A DNA stretch of 61,618 bases from an uncultured bacterium (lineage in GTDB: Bacteria; Bacillota; Clostridia; Lachnospirales; Lachnospiraceae), in contig CAJMQQ010000009.1 of assembly GCA_905215625.1 (NCBI GenBank), positions 1 through 61,618 on the forward strand, given 5' to 3'. The position numbers were made by a program, and so were the translations under genes. Below the pieces are notes generated by a model. The model ran no database searches. It saw nothing but the letters and a program-made list of their open reading frames with translations, and was not told the DNA's origin. Positions 51,347 to 59,848 of this stretch are shown here, in pieces (the stretch's first letter is position 1; each line of letters begins with the position of its first letter).

Positions 51347-51637
51347 TTATTCGTTGATTGCTCTCGGGTAAACAGAAACCTGCTTCTTGTCTCTGCCCTT
51401 TCTCTCGAATTTAACAACACCGTCAACTAAAGCGAATAAGGTATCATCGCCGCCGCGGCCTACGTTGTTGCCTGGATGGATTTTAGTTCCGCGCTGTCTG
51501 TACAGAATGTTGCCAGCTAAAACGAACTGTCCATCTGCTCTCTTGGCGCCGAGTCTCTTAGACTCGGAATCTCTACCGTTCTTGGTAGAACCAACACCTT
51601 TCTTATGAGCAAAAAACTGAAGGTTCATCTTTAACAT
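51347..51637 (-). CDS. rpmA: 50S ribosomal protein L27 with cleavable leader
   Basis: A 96-residue L27. The N-terminus MLKMNLQFF-AHKKGVGST carries the Firmicutes-type leader that the protease Prp must remove before the AHKK end can reach the peptidyl-transferase centre. The rest (SKRLGAKRADGQFVLAGNILYRQRGTKIHPGNNVGRGGDDTLFA region) is standard. The ATG at 51637 has AGGAGG 9 bases upstream; longer in-frame starts overlap prp. prp is directly upstream. Confidence 0.96.
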   Translation of the reverse strand: MLKMNLQFFAHKKGVGSTKNGRDSESKRLGAKRADGQFVLAGNILYRQRGTKIHPGNNVGRGGDDTLFALVDGVVKFERKGRDKKQVSVYPRAINE

Positions 51638-51641
51638 TTGT

Positions 51642-51989
51642 CTACACCTCCTCAAATCGGATATGAATATATGGTCTCCCATATTCCTCCTCAATATTCT
51701 GAAGTCCCAGAATTAAGGAGTTTAAAAGGAGTTTTGATTCTGGACTGATATTGGAAGAAAGAGAAAAAGAAAAATATCCGCTTTCCTCGTCCTGTTCTGT
51801 TTCAAAACTGTCTTCTGTAAAAACCTCGATAGAATTGACTGTATTGAATACCAGAGTTGAAACTGCTGCACAGATAATATCTCTGCCGCTGTCGTCAAAA
51901 CCAGCATGTCCTGACAGCCGAACTCCCGAATAGTCATAGTCAGAAACAGTTCCTGCACACTTCTTTGTAAATACCGTTACCTGAATCAT
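51642..51989 (-). CDS. prp: Ribosomal-processing cysteine protease Prp
   Basis: A 115-residue cysteine protease (YsxB). The catalytic pair is visible as H28 in LSGHAGFDDSG and C40 in RDIICAAVS, with the usual 11-residue gap. It removes the N-terminal leader of L27, encoded 4 bases downstream. Placement between rplU and rpmA is the standard one. Confidence 0.93.
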   Translation of the reverse strand: MIQVTVFTKKCAGTVSDYDYSGVRLSGHAGFDDSGRDIICAAVSTLVFNTVNSIEVFTEDSFETEQDEESGYFSFSLSSNISPESKLLLNSLILGLQNIEEEYGRPYIHIRFEEV

Positions 51990-51997
51990 GGTGTTAA

Positions 51998-52306
51998 TTA
52001 AGCATTGATCTTTTCAATCTTAACCTGAGTATAGAGCTGTCTGTGGCCGTTCTTCTTATGATAGCCAGTTTTTCTCTTATACTTGTAAACGATAACTTTC
52101 TTGCCCTTACCTTCTTTTTCTACGGTAGCGGTAACAGTTGCACCTGCTACGGTTGGGCATCCGATGGTTAACTCACCGTTGTTTACAGCCAGTACCTGAT
52201 CGAAAGTTACGGTCTCGCCAGCGTTTACGCCAAGCTTTTCTACCTTAATGATATCGCCTTCAGCTACTTTGTACTGCTTTCCACCTGTTGCAATAATCGC
52301 GTACAT
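51998..52306 (-). CDS. rplU: 50S ribosomal protein L21
   Basis: A 102-residue large-subunit protein: MYAIIATGGKQYKVAEGD at the N-terminus and KRKTGYHKKNGHRQLYTQVKIEKI at the C-terminus match L21 over full length. The ATG at 52306 has AGGAGG 8 bases upstream; the GTG at 52315 lies inside that spacing. It opens the rplU-prp-rpmA operon, which has a strong promoter and a structured leader. Confidence 0.97.
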   Translation of the reverse strand: MYAIIATGGKQYKVAEGDIIKVEKLGVNAGETVTFDQVLAVNNGELTIGCPTVAGATVTATVEKEGKGKKVIVYKYKRKTGYHKKNGHRQLYTQVKIEKINA

Positions 52307-52400
52307 GAAAGGCACCTCCTATTTATCATTACTCGCCAATTGTGGTGTCCACAGAACACATTCTGTATCTGTGTCCTTATAACCTCATTGTGCGGCATAC
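52307..52400 (-). promoter_or_regulatory. Structured 5' leader of rplU (L21-leader type)
   Basis: Between the promoter and rplU the leftward transcript can form an inner hairpin ACAGAA-TGTG-TTCTGT enclosed by GGACACAG/GGACACC-type pairing (about 52340-52375). Firmicutes rplU operons often have an autoregulatory L21 leader here; position and fold fit, but no exact consensus was compared. Confidence 0.5.
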
Positions 52401-52406
52401 TCAATT

Positions 52407-52435
52407 AATATAGCATCCTTTTTCTTATATGTCAA
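52407..52435 (-). promoter_or_regulatory. Strong sigma-A promoter of rplU operon
   Basis: On the minus strand TTGACA (52430-52435), 17-base spacer, TATATT (52407-52412). Confidence 0.88.
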
Positions 52436-52473
52436 CAGCTTTTCCATATAATTCTAAGGAATTTTAAGAAAAA

Positions 52474-52626
52474 TGTAACAGTTCAGCCATGCATCTTCTT
52501 GCCCGCCACAGGCGGGCAAGAAGCGTCTGGTGTCTGACCTATGAAGATTCAGATAGGAAAACTCTTATGAAAACAAATTTTCAACGCATTTTCCTGCCTG
52601 AATCTTCGCATGGCTGAACTGTTACA
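52474..52626. repeat. 153-bp palindromic element overlapping the end of rng
   Basis: TGTAACAGTTCAGCCATGC (52474-52492) is a perfect 19-bp reverse complement of 52608-52626. Inside are a perfect 13-bp hairpin (52495-52507 with 52511-52523), a 10-bp stem (52543-52552 with 52598-52607) extended by AGGAAAA/TTTTCCT, and an apical TGAAAA-CAAA-TTTTCA hairpin at 52568-52583. The element would fold as a three-way junction. Read leftward it is followed by TTTTTCTT and could terminate rng transcription. Its right end encodes the last 14 residues of RNase G and its stop codon. Flanks GAAAA on both sides could be a target duplication. MITE-like element or complex terminator. Confidence 0.85.
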
Positions 52627-53849
52627 GAAAATCCGTTAAGCTGCTGATACAAAGACGGCTGCAGTTTTTTGCGGGTGATCTCAACCAAGTTGAGTTTCGT
52701 CATATCCACAACCGTGGTCTTTATGGGATCCTTCCGGACAGCAGCCCGCAGATGTTCCATCAGCAGTTCCCTGTCTTCATCAGCTTCCATGTCAATAAAA
52801 TCTATAATAATAATGCCAGACAGATTGCGCAGGCGCAGCTCCCTGGCAGCAGCGTCCGCAGCTTCCAGATTGATTTTTAACAGGGTTTCCCGCATGGTTT
52901 TCTTTCCGGAGAATTTGCCGGTGTTGACGTCAATGACAGTCATGGCTTCCGTAGGTTCTATGACCAGATACCCTCCGGATTTCAGCCATACTCTGGGCTG
53001 AACGGCCTGGGAGAAAACCGTCTCCAGGCTATATAGGGAGGATAGAGACAGCATAGGATCCTGGTAAAGAGACAATTTGTCCAGATCTTCCGGCTGATAG
53101 GCAGACAGATAGGAAGACAGCTCTTCATACAGCCTCGGTCTATCTGTAACAATTGCTTTTAAAGATGCGGAGTAGGCATTTTTAACTTCTTTTAAATATC
53201 CGGGAGCAGACTGGTAAAGAATGCTGTAGCAGGTACGGTATTCCCTGTCATTTAAAAGCGTTTCAAAAGCCTTCGACAACGTCAGGATTTCATTTAAAAT
53301 AGTTTCCTCTTCTGCATCTTTGGCATTGGTCCGAATGATAATTCCCCATGGGCCGATCCGAACAGTTTCCAAACGTTCTTTTAAATGCTCCTTCCACTGG
53401 GTGCTGCGGATTTTGCTGGAAAAGCTGATTTGGGAACTTAAGGCGGTCAGCACACAGTATTTTCCGCTTAAACTGATATTGGAGGTCAGCATAGGTGATT
53501 TGGTTTTAATTCCGTCTTTCTCTACTTGTACCATGATCTCGTCGCCAATGTGAAGGATCCGGTTTTCCGGTGTTTTGCCGAACCAGTGCCGGCGGTTTTC
53601 CGATAAACTGTAATAACAGATGCGTCCTGGCTCAATTTCCACAAAAGCTGCATTAATATTTTTTACAATATTCTGTACCCGCCCGATGTAAATGTTTCCT
53701 AAAATAGACGTCTTGCTTTTGGGTTCCATGGAAATCTGCACTGGACGGCTGTTTTCCATCAGGACAGAGGCAATTTTATCTTTATATTCCGTAATAATCA
53801 GTTTAGTAATCGTTTCAGCAGGTTTCTGGTTTTCACTCAATATCTTCAC
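52581..53849 (-). CDS. rng: Ribonuclease G/E family protein
   Basis: A 422-residue endoribonuclease of the RNase E/G family. An S1 domain (about 45-130, GNIYIGRVQNIVKNINAAFVEI) precedes the DNase-I-like catalytic domain with the metal aspartates in MTVIDVNTGKFSG and GIIIIDFIDM. The zinc-link and small domains are reduced, as in Gram-positive forms. The start is uncertain: GTG at 53849 overlaps the upstream gene by 17 bases, while TTG at 53840 has AGGTGA 5 bases before it. The last 14 codons and stop lie inside the palindromic element at 52474-52626, so the native C-terminus may have been replaced. Confidence 0.9.
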   Translation of the reverse strand: MKILSENQKPAETITKLIITEYKDKIASVLMENSRPVQISMEPKSKTSILGNIYIGRVQNIVKNINAAFVEIEPGRICYYSLSENRRHWFGKTPENRILHIGDEIMVQVEKDGIKTKSPMLTSNISLSGKYCVLTALSSQISFSSKIRSTQWKEHLKERLETVRIGPWGIIIRTNAKDAEEETILNEILTLSKAFETLLNDREYRTCYSILYQSAPGYLKEVKNAYSASLKAIVTDRPRLYEELSSYLSAYQPEDLDKLSLYQDPMLSLSSLYSLETVFSQAVQPRVWLKSGGYLVIEPTEAMTVIDVNTGKFSGKKTMRETLLKINLEAADAAARELRLRNLSGIIIIDFIDMEADEDRELLMEHLRAAVRKDPIKTTVVDMTKLNLVEITRKKLQPSLYQQLNGFSVTVQPCEDSGRKMR

Positions 53850-54594
53850 CTAATTCATCCAGAGAAACAAAATGAGCATTGCCCTCTTCGTCATATTCTG
53901 CGGCATATACGTCTTCTCTCTGAATTAGAAATGCAAATTCTGCTCTCTCCTGACCAAGAGATTTGTAATATGCGTCTAATACCAGTTCCGGTTTAATGTT
54001 GGCCGCGCTGCCGGCAGATACTTTTAAGAAGATGCCAGGTGCTGTTTTTGCACCTTTTTCTTCCTGTTTTTCTTTTGGAACCGGACAGGAACAGGTCTTT
54101 GCCTCATAAATCAAAGAAGCCAGATCCAGTTCTTTCTCCCCTTTTTTCGTCTTTTTGGTAATCAGAATGGACGGGGATTTTAAAAATTCTGCAAATCCAT
54201 TAAACCAGGCTGCTTCATCTTCTGGCTCATATCCAGGACGGAACTGGATGGTATAATCTGCTGCCGCTACAATGGACATGGCGTTGGCAGCCTTTTCCGG
54301 CAGCTTTTTATAGCTTAATACCTGGATTCCCTCTACGGAAACCGCATTGATACGGCGAATCATTTCTTGTGATGATTTTGTAGAATGAACGTCAATGTCT
54401 ACATATTCTCCATTGCTGGTCAGCCCTACGCTGAGGGGGGCTGCAAAAGACATTAACTGGTGAGGGCTGAATCCCTCACTGTAGCGGATGTCTACGTCTG
54501 CCCTGCGGATTGCTTTCTGGAAATACCGCATTACGTCCAGGTGGCCGATAAATTTCATATCTCCCTGTTTAAAAAACTTAATTCTTATTTTCAA
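53833..54594 (-). CDS. DUF2344 (TIGR03936) radical-SAM-associated protein
   Basis: A 253-residue protein of the DUF2344 family, which lies next to or is fused to a B12-binding radical SAM protein in most Clostridia. The N-terminal family signature is KFFKQGDMKFIGHLDVMRYFQKAIRRA followed by YSEGFSPHQLMSFAAPLSVGLTS. Function is unknown; association with rng and rplU suggests RNA or ribosome modification. It overlaps the radical SAM gene by 17 bases. Confidence 0.92.
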   Translation of the reverse strand: MKIRIKFFKQGDMKFIGHLDVMRYFQKAIRRADVDIRYSEGFSPHQLMSFAAPLSVGLTSNGEYVDIDVHSTKSSQEMIRRINAVSVEGIQVLSYKKLPEKAANAMSIVAAADYTIQFRPGYEPEDEAAWFNGFAEFLKSPSILITKKTKKGEKELDLASLIYEAKTCSCPVPKEKQEEKGAKTAPGIFLKVSAGSAANIKPELVLDAYYKSLGQERAEFAFLIQREDVYAAEYDEEGNAHFVSLDELGEDIE

Positions 54595-56446
54595 AGCAAA
54601 CGCCTCCTTTCCATCTCATCGCTCCGCAGGCCGAACATTTCTGGCGGCAGTTTGGAGTAACCGTTTCTCCCATGGCGTTCAGCCATTCTCTCTTTAAGAA
54701 ATTTTTGGAAATACCGGCGTCGATAAAGTCCCAAGGGAAGATTTCATCCAGTTCTCTCTGTCTGGTGGTATAGAAATCAATGGATAAGCCGCAGGTTTCA
54801 AAGGCCTTCATCCAGATTTCATTGTCAAAGCATTCGGACCAGGAATCGTATAAAGCGCCGTTTTTGTAAGCTTCCTCAATTAAAGCGGAACACTTTCTGT
54901 CGCCTCTTGCCAGGACGCCTTCCAAAACGGTTAAATCTGCTTCATGCCAGTTGTAGCGCAGACTCTTATAGTTTAACATTTCCCTGAATTTATTGCGGAC
55001 AATGGCTGCCCGTTCTAAGAACTCTTCTTTGGTGCACATTTTTGCCCACTGGAATGGGGTAAATGGTTTTGGAACAAAGAAGGAAGAGCTGGCAGTTACC
55101 TGAACCTTGCCCTGACGTTTTTCTTTTGGAACTTCGTCATAATAAGTTTCTGCTACCTTTTCGGATAACTGGGCGATCCCTTCCATATCTTCTACGGTCT
55201 CGGTTGGAAGTCCTAACATAAAGTAAAGCTTTACCCGGTTCCAGCCGCCGCGGAAGGCCTCTGCCGCGCCATTTAAAATATCCTCTTCGGTCAGACCTTT
55301 GTTAATAACGTCTCTTAAACGCTGGGAACCTGCCTCAGGAGCAAAGGTCAGACTGCTTTTTTTAACATCCTGGATTTTACTCATAACATCCAGGGAGAAA
55401 GCATCGATTCTTAAAGAAGGAAGGGAAATGTTGACTCCTTTTCCATGAAATTCGTCCATTAAGAAGGTAACCAGGCCTTCTAACTGGGTATAGTCGCTGG
55501 AACTTAACGAACTTAAGGAAATCTCCTCATGTCCGGTGCTCTTTAACATCTTATACGCATAGTCCTTTAAATACTCCAGGCTGTGTTCCCTAAGAGGACG
55601 GTATACGTTGCCTGCCTGGCAGAACCGGCAGCCGCGGATACATCCGCGCATGATCTCCAGTACGACTCTGTCCTGGGTAACCTTAATAAATGGAGCTAAC
55701 GGCTTTTCAATATAAGTAGCATCGTCCGGATTTACCACTACTTCTTTGGTAATGGTGGCTTTTGCATGACAGTTGTTCGGTACAAAAGAAGCGATCGTTC
55801 CGTCTTCTTTATAGGAAACATCATAAAATGCCGGCACATAAATGCCAGGAATTTCTGCTGCTGCTTCTAAAAACTCTTTCCGGCTCTTTCCGGCTTTTTT
55901 GCATTCCTTATAAACGTCCATTAATTCGTAATAGACGGTCTCGCCTTCGCCGATGTAGAACATATCGAAAAATTCTGCTAACGGCTCCGGATTGTAGGCG
56001 CAGGGGCCGCCGCCGATTACGATGGGATCTTCTTTTGTTCTGTCGCAGGCATGAAGCGGAATCTGAGACAAATCAAGAATCTGCAGGATATTGGTATAAC
56101 ACATCTCATACTGCAGAGTAATTCCTAAAAAGTCGAATTCTTTAATGGGGCTCTGGGACTCCAAGGAGAAAAGGGGAATCTTCTTTTCTCGCATAATTTT
56201 GTCCAAATCCGTCCATGGGGAGTATACGCGTTCGCAGTAAATATCGTCTCTGCGGTTAAAAAAATCATAGAGGATCTGCATTCCCAAATGGGACATACCA
56301 ATCTCATACACATCCGGGAAACACATGGCAAAACGAACGTCTACTTTGGACGGGTCTTTTACAACCATGTTTACCTCACCGCCAATATAGCGGGCGGGCT
56401 GCTGGATACTCAGCAGAATTTCATCACTTAATGCTAGTTTTCTCAT
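54578..56446 (-). CDS. TIGR03960-type B12-binding-domain radical SAM protein
   Basis: A 622-residue protein. The N-terminal part (about 35-175) is a cobalamin-binding-like domain without the DxHxxG motif; the radical SAM cluster is C269-IRG-C273-RF-C276 in MRGCIRGCRFCQAGN; the C-terminus carries a further cysteine cluster (CRQKCSACGAMRW). The substrate is unknown; the pair with DUF2344 is conserved in Firmicutes. It begins the leftward block that continues through rng. AAAGGA lies 7 bases before the ATG; a promoter is seen at 56489-56517. Confidence 0.93.
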   Translation of the reverse strand: MRKLALSDEILLSIQQPARYIGGEVNMVVKDPSKVDVRFAMCFPDVYEIGMSHLGMQILYDFFNRRDDIYCERVYSPWTDLDKIMREKKIPLFSLESQSPIKEFDFLGITLQYEMCYTNILQILDLSQIPLHACDRTKEDPIVIGGGPCAYNPEPLAEFFDMFYIGEGETVYYELMDVYKECKKAGKSRKEFLEAAAEIPGIYVPAFYDVSYKEDGTIASFVPNNCHAKATITKEVVVNPDDATYIEKPLAPFIKVTQDRVVLEIMRGCIRGCRFCQAGNVYRPLREHSLEYLKDYAYKMLKSTGHEEISLSSLSSSDYTQLEGLVTFLMDEFHGKGVNISLPSLRIDAFSLDVMSKIQDVKKSSLTFAPEAGSQRLRDVINKGLTEEDILNGAAEAFRGGWNRVKLYFMLGLPTETVEDMEGIAQLSEKVAETYYDEVPKEKRQGKVQVTASSSFFVPKPFTPFQWAKMCTKEEFLERAAIVRNKFREMLNYKSLRYNWHEADLTVLEGVLARGDRKCSALIEEAYKNGALYDSWSECFDNEIWMKAFETCGLSIDFYTTRQRELDEIFPWDFIDAGISKNFLKREWLNAMGETVTPNCRQKCSACGAMRWKGGVCFENKN

Positions 56447-56488
56447 TTTATTTCCTTTATTTTGCTGTTTTTTAGACTATCACGCATA

Positions 56489-56517
56489 ATTATAATAGTT
56501 TTCCTTAGATTAAGCAA
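56489..56517 (-). promoter_or_regulatory. Predicted promoter of the radical SAM operon
   Basis: On the minus strand TTGCTT (56512-56517), 17-base spacer, TATAAT (56489-56494). Confidence 0.75.
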
Positions 56518-56532
56518 CAGGCTTTTCTGTAT

Positions 56533-56613
56533 TATTAAGGGAAGATACCCTTAATAAATTGACTTACCCTTATTTTGTGCTACAATTTAAGGGAATGTAT
56601 CAGGAGGTAAGGG
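56533..56613. promoter_or_regulatory. Array of five TAAGGG half-sites around the fic promoter
   Basis: TATTAAGGG-AAGATA-CCCTTAATA (56533-56556) is a perfect 9-bp palindrome just before the -35. CCCTTA (56567-56572) and TTAAGGG (56587-56593) flank the spacer and -10, and TAAGGG recurs at 56608-56613 next to the start codon. The pattern looks like a cooperative operator. The Fic protein itself has a C-terminal winged helix and could be the binder. Confidence 0.75.
56559..56586 (+). promoter_or_regulatory. Predicted promoter of fic
   Basis: TTGACT (56559-56564), 16-base spacer ending TGC, TACAAT (56581-56586). Overlapped by TAAGGG half-sites. Confidence 0.78.
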
Positions 56614-56614
56614 A

Positions 56615-57661
56615 ATGCGGACATTTAATTACTCTGAAATCAGAACACAAAAATGGGATTCTGATATTCTTAGTCTGATTGCAGCGATTTATAAAGAAGC
56701 CGGTAAGCAGGAAATGTATTTGAAACAGCGCCCGGAAGAACTGGAAAAGCTGGTGGAAATTGCAAAAATACAAAGTACCGAAGCTTCCAACGCAATTGAA
56801 GGAATCGTAACCACAAGCACTCGTATCAGGCAGTTGGTTGAGGAAAAGACTACGCCTAAAAACCGGGATGAGCAGGAAATCGCAGGGTATCGTGACGCTT
56901 TAAATATCATTCATGAAAACTTTGATGCAATTCCAATCAGTCAAAATTATATTTTACAGCTTCATAAAATTCTTTACAGCCATATGAACAACCCTATGGG
57001 AGGCCGTACCAAAAGCGTACAAAATTATATTAGCGTTACTTATCCAGATGGTCATACAGAAACCTTGTTTACGCCCCTTGCTTCCTATGAAACCCCGGAA
57101 GCCCTGGACAGAATCTGTGAGGAATATAATCGTGTAATTGGAAATATGGAGGCAGAACCACTGCTTGTTATTCCGATTTTTATTCATGATATTCTCTGTA
57201 TCCACCCATTTAATGATGGAAACGGAAGAATGAGCCGTCTTCTGACTTCTCTGCTTCTTTATCGAAGCGGCTTTTATGTAGGCAAATATATTTCACTGGA
57301 AGCCAAAATTGCTAAAAATAAGGATCTTTATTATGATGCGCTCCGTCAATCCCAGACAGGATGGCATGAAGGCTGCGAAGATTTCCTTCCATTTATAAAA
57401 TATCTGCTGGGTACGATTCTTTCTGCATATAAAGATTTTGAAGACCGTTTTACCCTGGTAGAAACCAGGCTTCCTGCATTGGAAATGGTAAGACAAGCCT
57501 CTTTGAAAAAAATCGGCCGTTTTACCAAACAGGATATTCGGGAATTCTGCCCTTCTCTCAGCGTCAGTTCTGTCGAAGGAGCTTTGCGCAAGCTGGTTGC
57601 AGAAGGAGAACTGAAACGGGAAGGAAACGGCAAAAGTACCTGCTATTACCGTCTGAAATAA
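56615..57661 (+). CDS. Class II Fic/DOC-family AMP-transferase with C-terminal winged helix
   Basis: A 348-residue Fic protein. The active site is HPFNDGNGRMSR (197-208), complete for adenylyl transfer. The N-terminal helix holds S58-N-A-I-E62-G63, the (S/T)xxxE(G/N) inhibitory motif, so it is a self-inhibited class II enzyme. Residues 285-348 look like a winged helix (FTKQDIREFCPSLSVSSVEGALRKLVAEGELKREGNG), suggesting DNA binding and self-regulation through the TAAGGG array upstream. The gene stands alone with its own promoter and a bidirectional terminator; no antitoxin gene accompanies it. The target is unknown. AGGAGG lies 8 bases before the ATG. Confidence 0.9.
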   Translation: MRTFNYSEIRTQKWDSDILSLIAAIYKEAGKQEMYLKQRPEELEKLVEIAKIQSTEASNAIEGIVTTSTRIRQLVEEKTTPKNRDEQEIAGYRDALNIIHENFDAIPISQNYILQLHKILYSHMNNPMGGRTKSVQNYISVTYPDGHTETLFTPLASYETPEALDRICEEYNRVIGNMEAEPLLVIPIFIHDILCIHPFNDGNGRMSRLLTSLLLYRSGFYVGKYISLEAKIAKNKDLYYDALRQSQTGWHEGCEDFLPFIKYLLGTILSAYKDFEDRFTLVETRLPALEMVRQASLKKIGRFTKQDIREFCPSLSVSSVEGALRKLVAEGELKREGNGKSTCYYRLK

Positions 57662-57674
57662 TTTCTCCAAAACA

Positions 57675-57734
57675 AAAACGCCTATTACAGTTCCAAGGCA
57701 TTCCTTCCATCCTTGTTTCTGCAACAGGCGTTTT
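57675..57734. terminator. Bidirectional terminator between fic and the KduD-like gene
   Basis: AAAACGCCT (57675-57683) pairs with AGGCGTTTT (57726-57734), with an inner CAAGG/CCTTG stem (57694-57698, 57711-57715). T-runs follow in both directions. Confidence 0.82.
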
Positions 57735-57743
57735 ATCGCTATT

Positions 57744-58517
57744 TTATTTTACCAGGTATCCTCCATCAACCGGGATAACGGCCCCGTTCAGATAATCGCT
57801 GGCAGAGGAAGCCAAGAAAAGCACCGGCCCTTTCATATCGTCCGGAGTTCCCCAGCGGCCTGCAGGGATTCGTGCGGTACACTCATCTTTTCTTGCCTGA
57901 GTCATATTGGCGCACATTTCGGTATCCATATAACCAGGAGCAATGACATTGCAGCAGATGTTATGGTCTGCGCAGTCAGAAGCAATGCTCTTGCTTAACT
58001 GAGTTACAGCGCCTTTGGCTGCAGTATAGGCAGGTACTGTTGTTCCGCCAAAGAACGAAGACATGGAGCCGATATTGATGATTTTGCCGACCGTATCCTG
58101 GTCTTTCATGACCTGAATCGCTTTCTGGCACATGAACCATACGTGATTTAAGTTTACATTAATGACCAGATCCCACATTTCTTTTGGAAACTCCCATGGC
58201 TCATACCGTCTCTGGATTCCTGCAGCAGGAATCAGTACGTCTAATCTGCCGCCTAACAGTTTCATGGCTTCTTCAAACATCCGGTCAATTTCTTCTTTCT
58301 TGGATAAATCTCCGGATACGCAGTAAGCCTCATATCCCATGGACTTGTATTCGTTCGTTACCGCCTCCAGCTTTTCCTTCTGGACATCCATCAGGACAAC
58401 GGCTGCGCCATTTTCTAAAAGAGCCTCTGCCATTCCCTTAGAAAGGCCCTGAGCGCCTCCTGTTACGATACACTTCTTTCCTTCTACGCTAAATGCTTTT
58501 TTATAATCGTATGCCAT
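57744..58517 (-). CDS. KduD-like short-chain dehydrogenase (2-keto-3-deoxygluconate/gluconate 5-dehydrogenase type)
   Basis: A 257-residue classical SDR. NAD-binding is at TGGAQGLSKGMAEAL; the active site is S-Y-K in INIGSMSS and YTAAK. The segment AAGIQRRYEPWEFPKEMWDLVINVNL strongly resembles KduD, which interconverts 5-keto-4-deoxyuronate-derived DKII and 2-keto-3-deoxygluconate in pectin breakdown. It is the last gene of a leftward dctPQM operon, 59 bases after dctM. kduI and the aldolase are not in the window, so related sugar-acid dehydrogenase roles remain possible. Confidence 0.82.
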   Translation of the reverse strand: MAYDYKKAFSVEGKKCIVTGGAQGLSKGMAEALLENGAAVVLMDVQKEKLEAVTNEYKSMGYEAYCVSGDLSKKEEIDRMFEEAMKLLGGRLDVLIPAAGIQRRYEPWEFPKEMWDLVINVNLNHVWFMCQKAIQVMKDQDTVGKIINIGSMSSFFGGTTVPAYTAAKGAVTQLSKSIASDCADHNICCNVIAPGYMDTEMCANMTQARKDECTARIPAGRWGTPDDMKGPVLFLASSASDYLNGAVIPVDGGYLVK

Positions 58518-58576
58518 CTTTGTTCCTCTTTTCTTTTTCTGAGTTATTCATTAATAAATTATTTATATTTCAGACA

Positions 58577-59848
58577 TCAGTGAATGAAAAATGTACTGAG
58601 AGCCGGAATAAACACGATTGCAAAAAATACGGCTAAATATCCGATAAAGAATGGAACCTCTCCTTTAGCAATCTCACCCATCTTCAATTTTGATACGCTG
58701 GCAGCTGAGAAAATATTAACTGCTACCGGAGGCGTCATGGTTCCAATTACATTGGAAATCGATACAATCATTCCAAAATGAATGGCGTTAATTCCCAGGC
58801 TGGATGCAATCGGCCAAAGAACCGGTACTAAAAGGACACAGGTCGCAATACCCTCTAAAAATGTTCCGAATATCAGTAAAATAACAGCTACAATCAGGCA
58901 GAACATGGATGCGGACAGGTTCATTCCCACAATGGTATCTACCAACTGGGTAGAGATTCCGGAGAAGGTAAACAGCCAGGAAAACGCGGTAGAGGTGGCA
59001 ATAATAAACAGCATCATTGCACTTCCCTTTCCAGATTCCAGGATAATATTTTTTAAATCTTTGAGGTGAATCTCTTTATATACGAACACACCTACGATAA
59101 AGGAATATACAACTGCTGTAGCAGCCGACTCTGTCGGGGTCAGCATACCGGAATAAATGCCTCCTAAAATGATAACCGGAAGGAAGATTGCCGGAATCGC
59201 GCCGATAAAGGAATTCCAAAGTTCCTTAAATGTGATTTTTTCTTCGTTTTTCGGCCACTGTTCCTTATGAGACAGGTAAATGCAGATACCGATTAATACA
59301 ATGCCAATCATCGCACCGGCTACCAGTCCGGCTTTAAACATATCTCCGACCGAGCTGTTGGTAATGGTACAGTAAACAACCATAATAATACTTGGCGGAA
59401 TAATAGGGCCAAGGCCGCCGGATACGGTAAGCAGTCCGGCGCAGCGGGCCTTCGGGTACCCAAGCTTTACCATTTCCGGATATAGCATGGAACCGATGGC
59501 AAGAACCGTAGCCGGAGCAGAACCGGAAAGAGCCGCAAAAAATGCACAGGCAAGAACCATTGCATAACACATACCACCCCGTACATTTCCGATAATCCGG
59601 TTGGCAAAGTCTACCAGTCTGCGGGAAATTCCGCCCTGGGTCATCAGATTGCCTGCTAGTACGAAAAATGGAATTGCCATAATGGAAACAGAATCCAGTG
59701 CAGTAAACATTCTCTGTCCGACTACTGCTAAAGGAACGTCATAAGTAAGCATGGACAGCATCGTGGCTGCTCCCAGGGAGATGGAAATAGGGACGCCAAT
59801 GATTAAAAGCAGGGCTAGTGTGCCAAATAATACAATCGCAGTTGTCAT
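58577..59848 (-). CDS. dctM: TRAP transporter large permease (DctM)
   Basis: A 423-residue protein with about twelve membrane helices and the DctM pattern: GVPISISLGAATMLSML start, SIMAIPFFVLAGNLMTQGGISRRLVDFANRIIG and FAALSGSAPATVLAIGSMLYPEM, then LGPIIPPSIIMVVY. It carries the ion-coupled transport step. Its start overlaps the dctQ stop (ATGA). Next to a KduD-like gene, so a uronate or ulosonate substrate is likely. Confidence 0.95.
   Translation of the reverse strand: MTTAIVLFGTLALLLIIGVPISISLGAATMLSMLTYDVPLAVVGQRMFTALDSVSIMAIPFFVLAGNLMTQGGISRRLVDFANRIIGNVRGGMCYAMVLACAFFAALSGSAPATVLAIGSMLYPEMVKLGYPKARCAGLLTVSGGLGPIIPPSIIMVVYCTITNSSVGDMFKAGLVAGAMIGIVLIGICIYLSHKEQWPKNEEKITFKELWNSFIGAIPAIFLPVIILGGIYSGMLTPTESAATAVVYSFIVGVFVYKEIHLKDLKNIILESGKGSAMMLFIIATSTAFSWLFTFSGISTQLVDTIVGMNLSASMFCLIVAVILLIFGTFLEGIATCVLLVPVLWPIASSLGINAIHFGMIVSISNVIGTMTPPVAVNIFSAASVSKLKMGEIAKGEVPFFIGYLAVFFAIVFIPALSTFFIH

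Noticed and set aside
56615..57661. Fic gene as part of a toxin-antitoxin pair
   Set aside because: No small partner gene before or after it; the inhibitory helix is within the protein itself.
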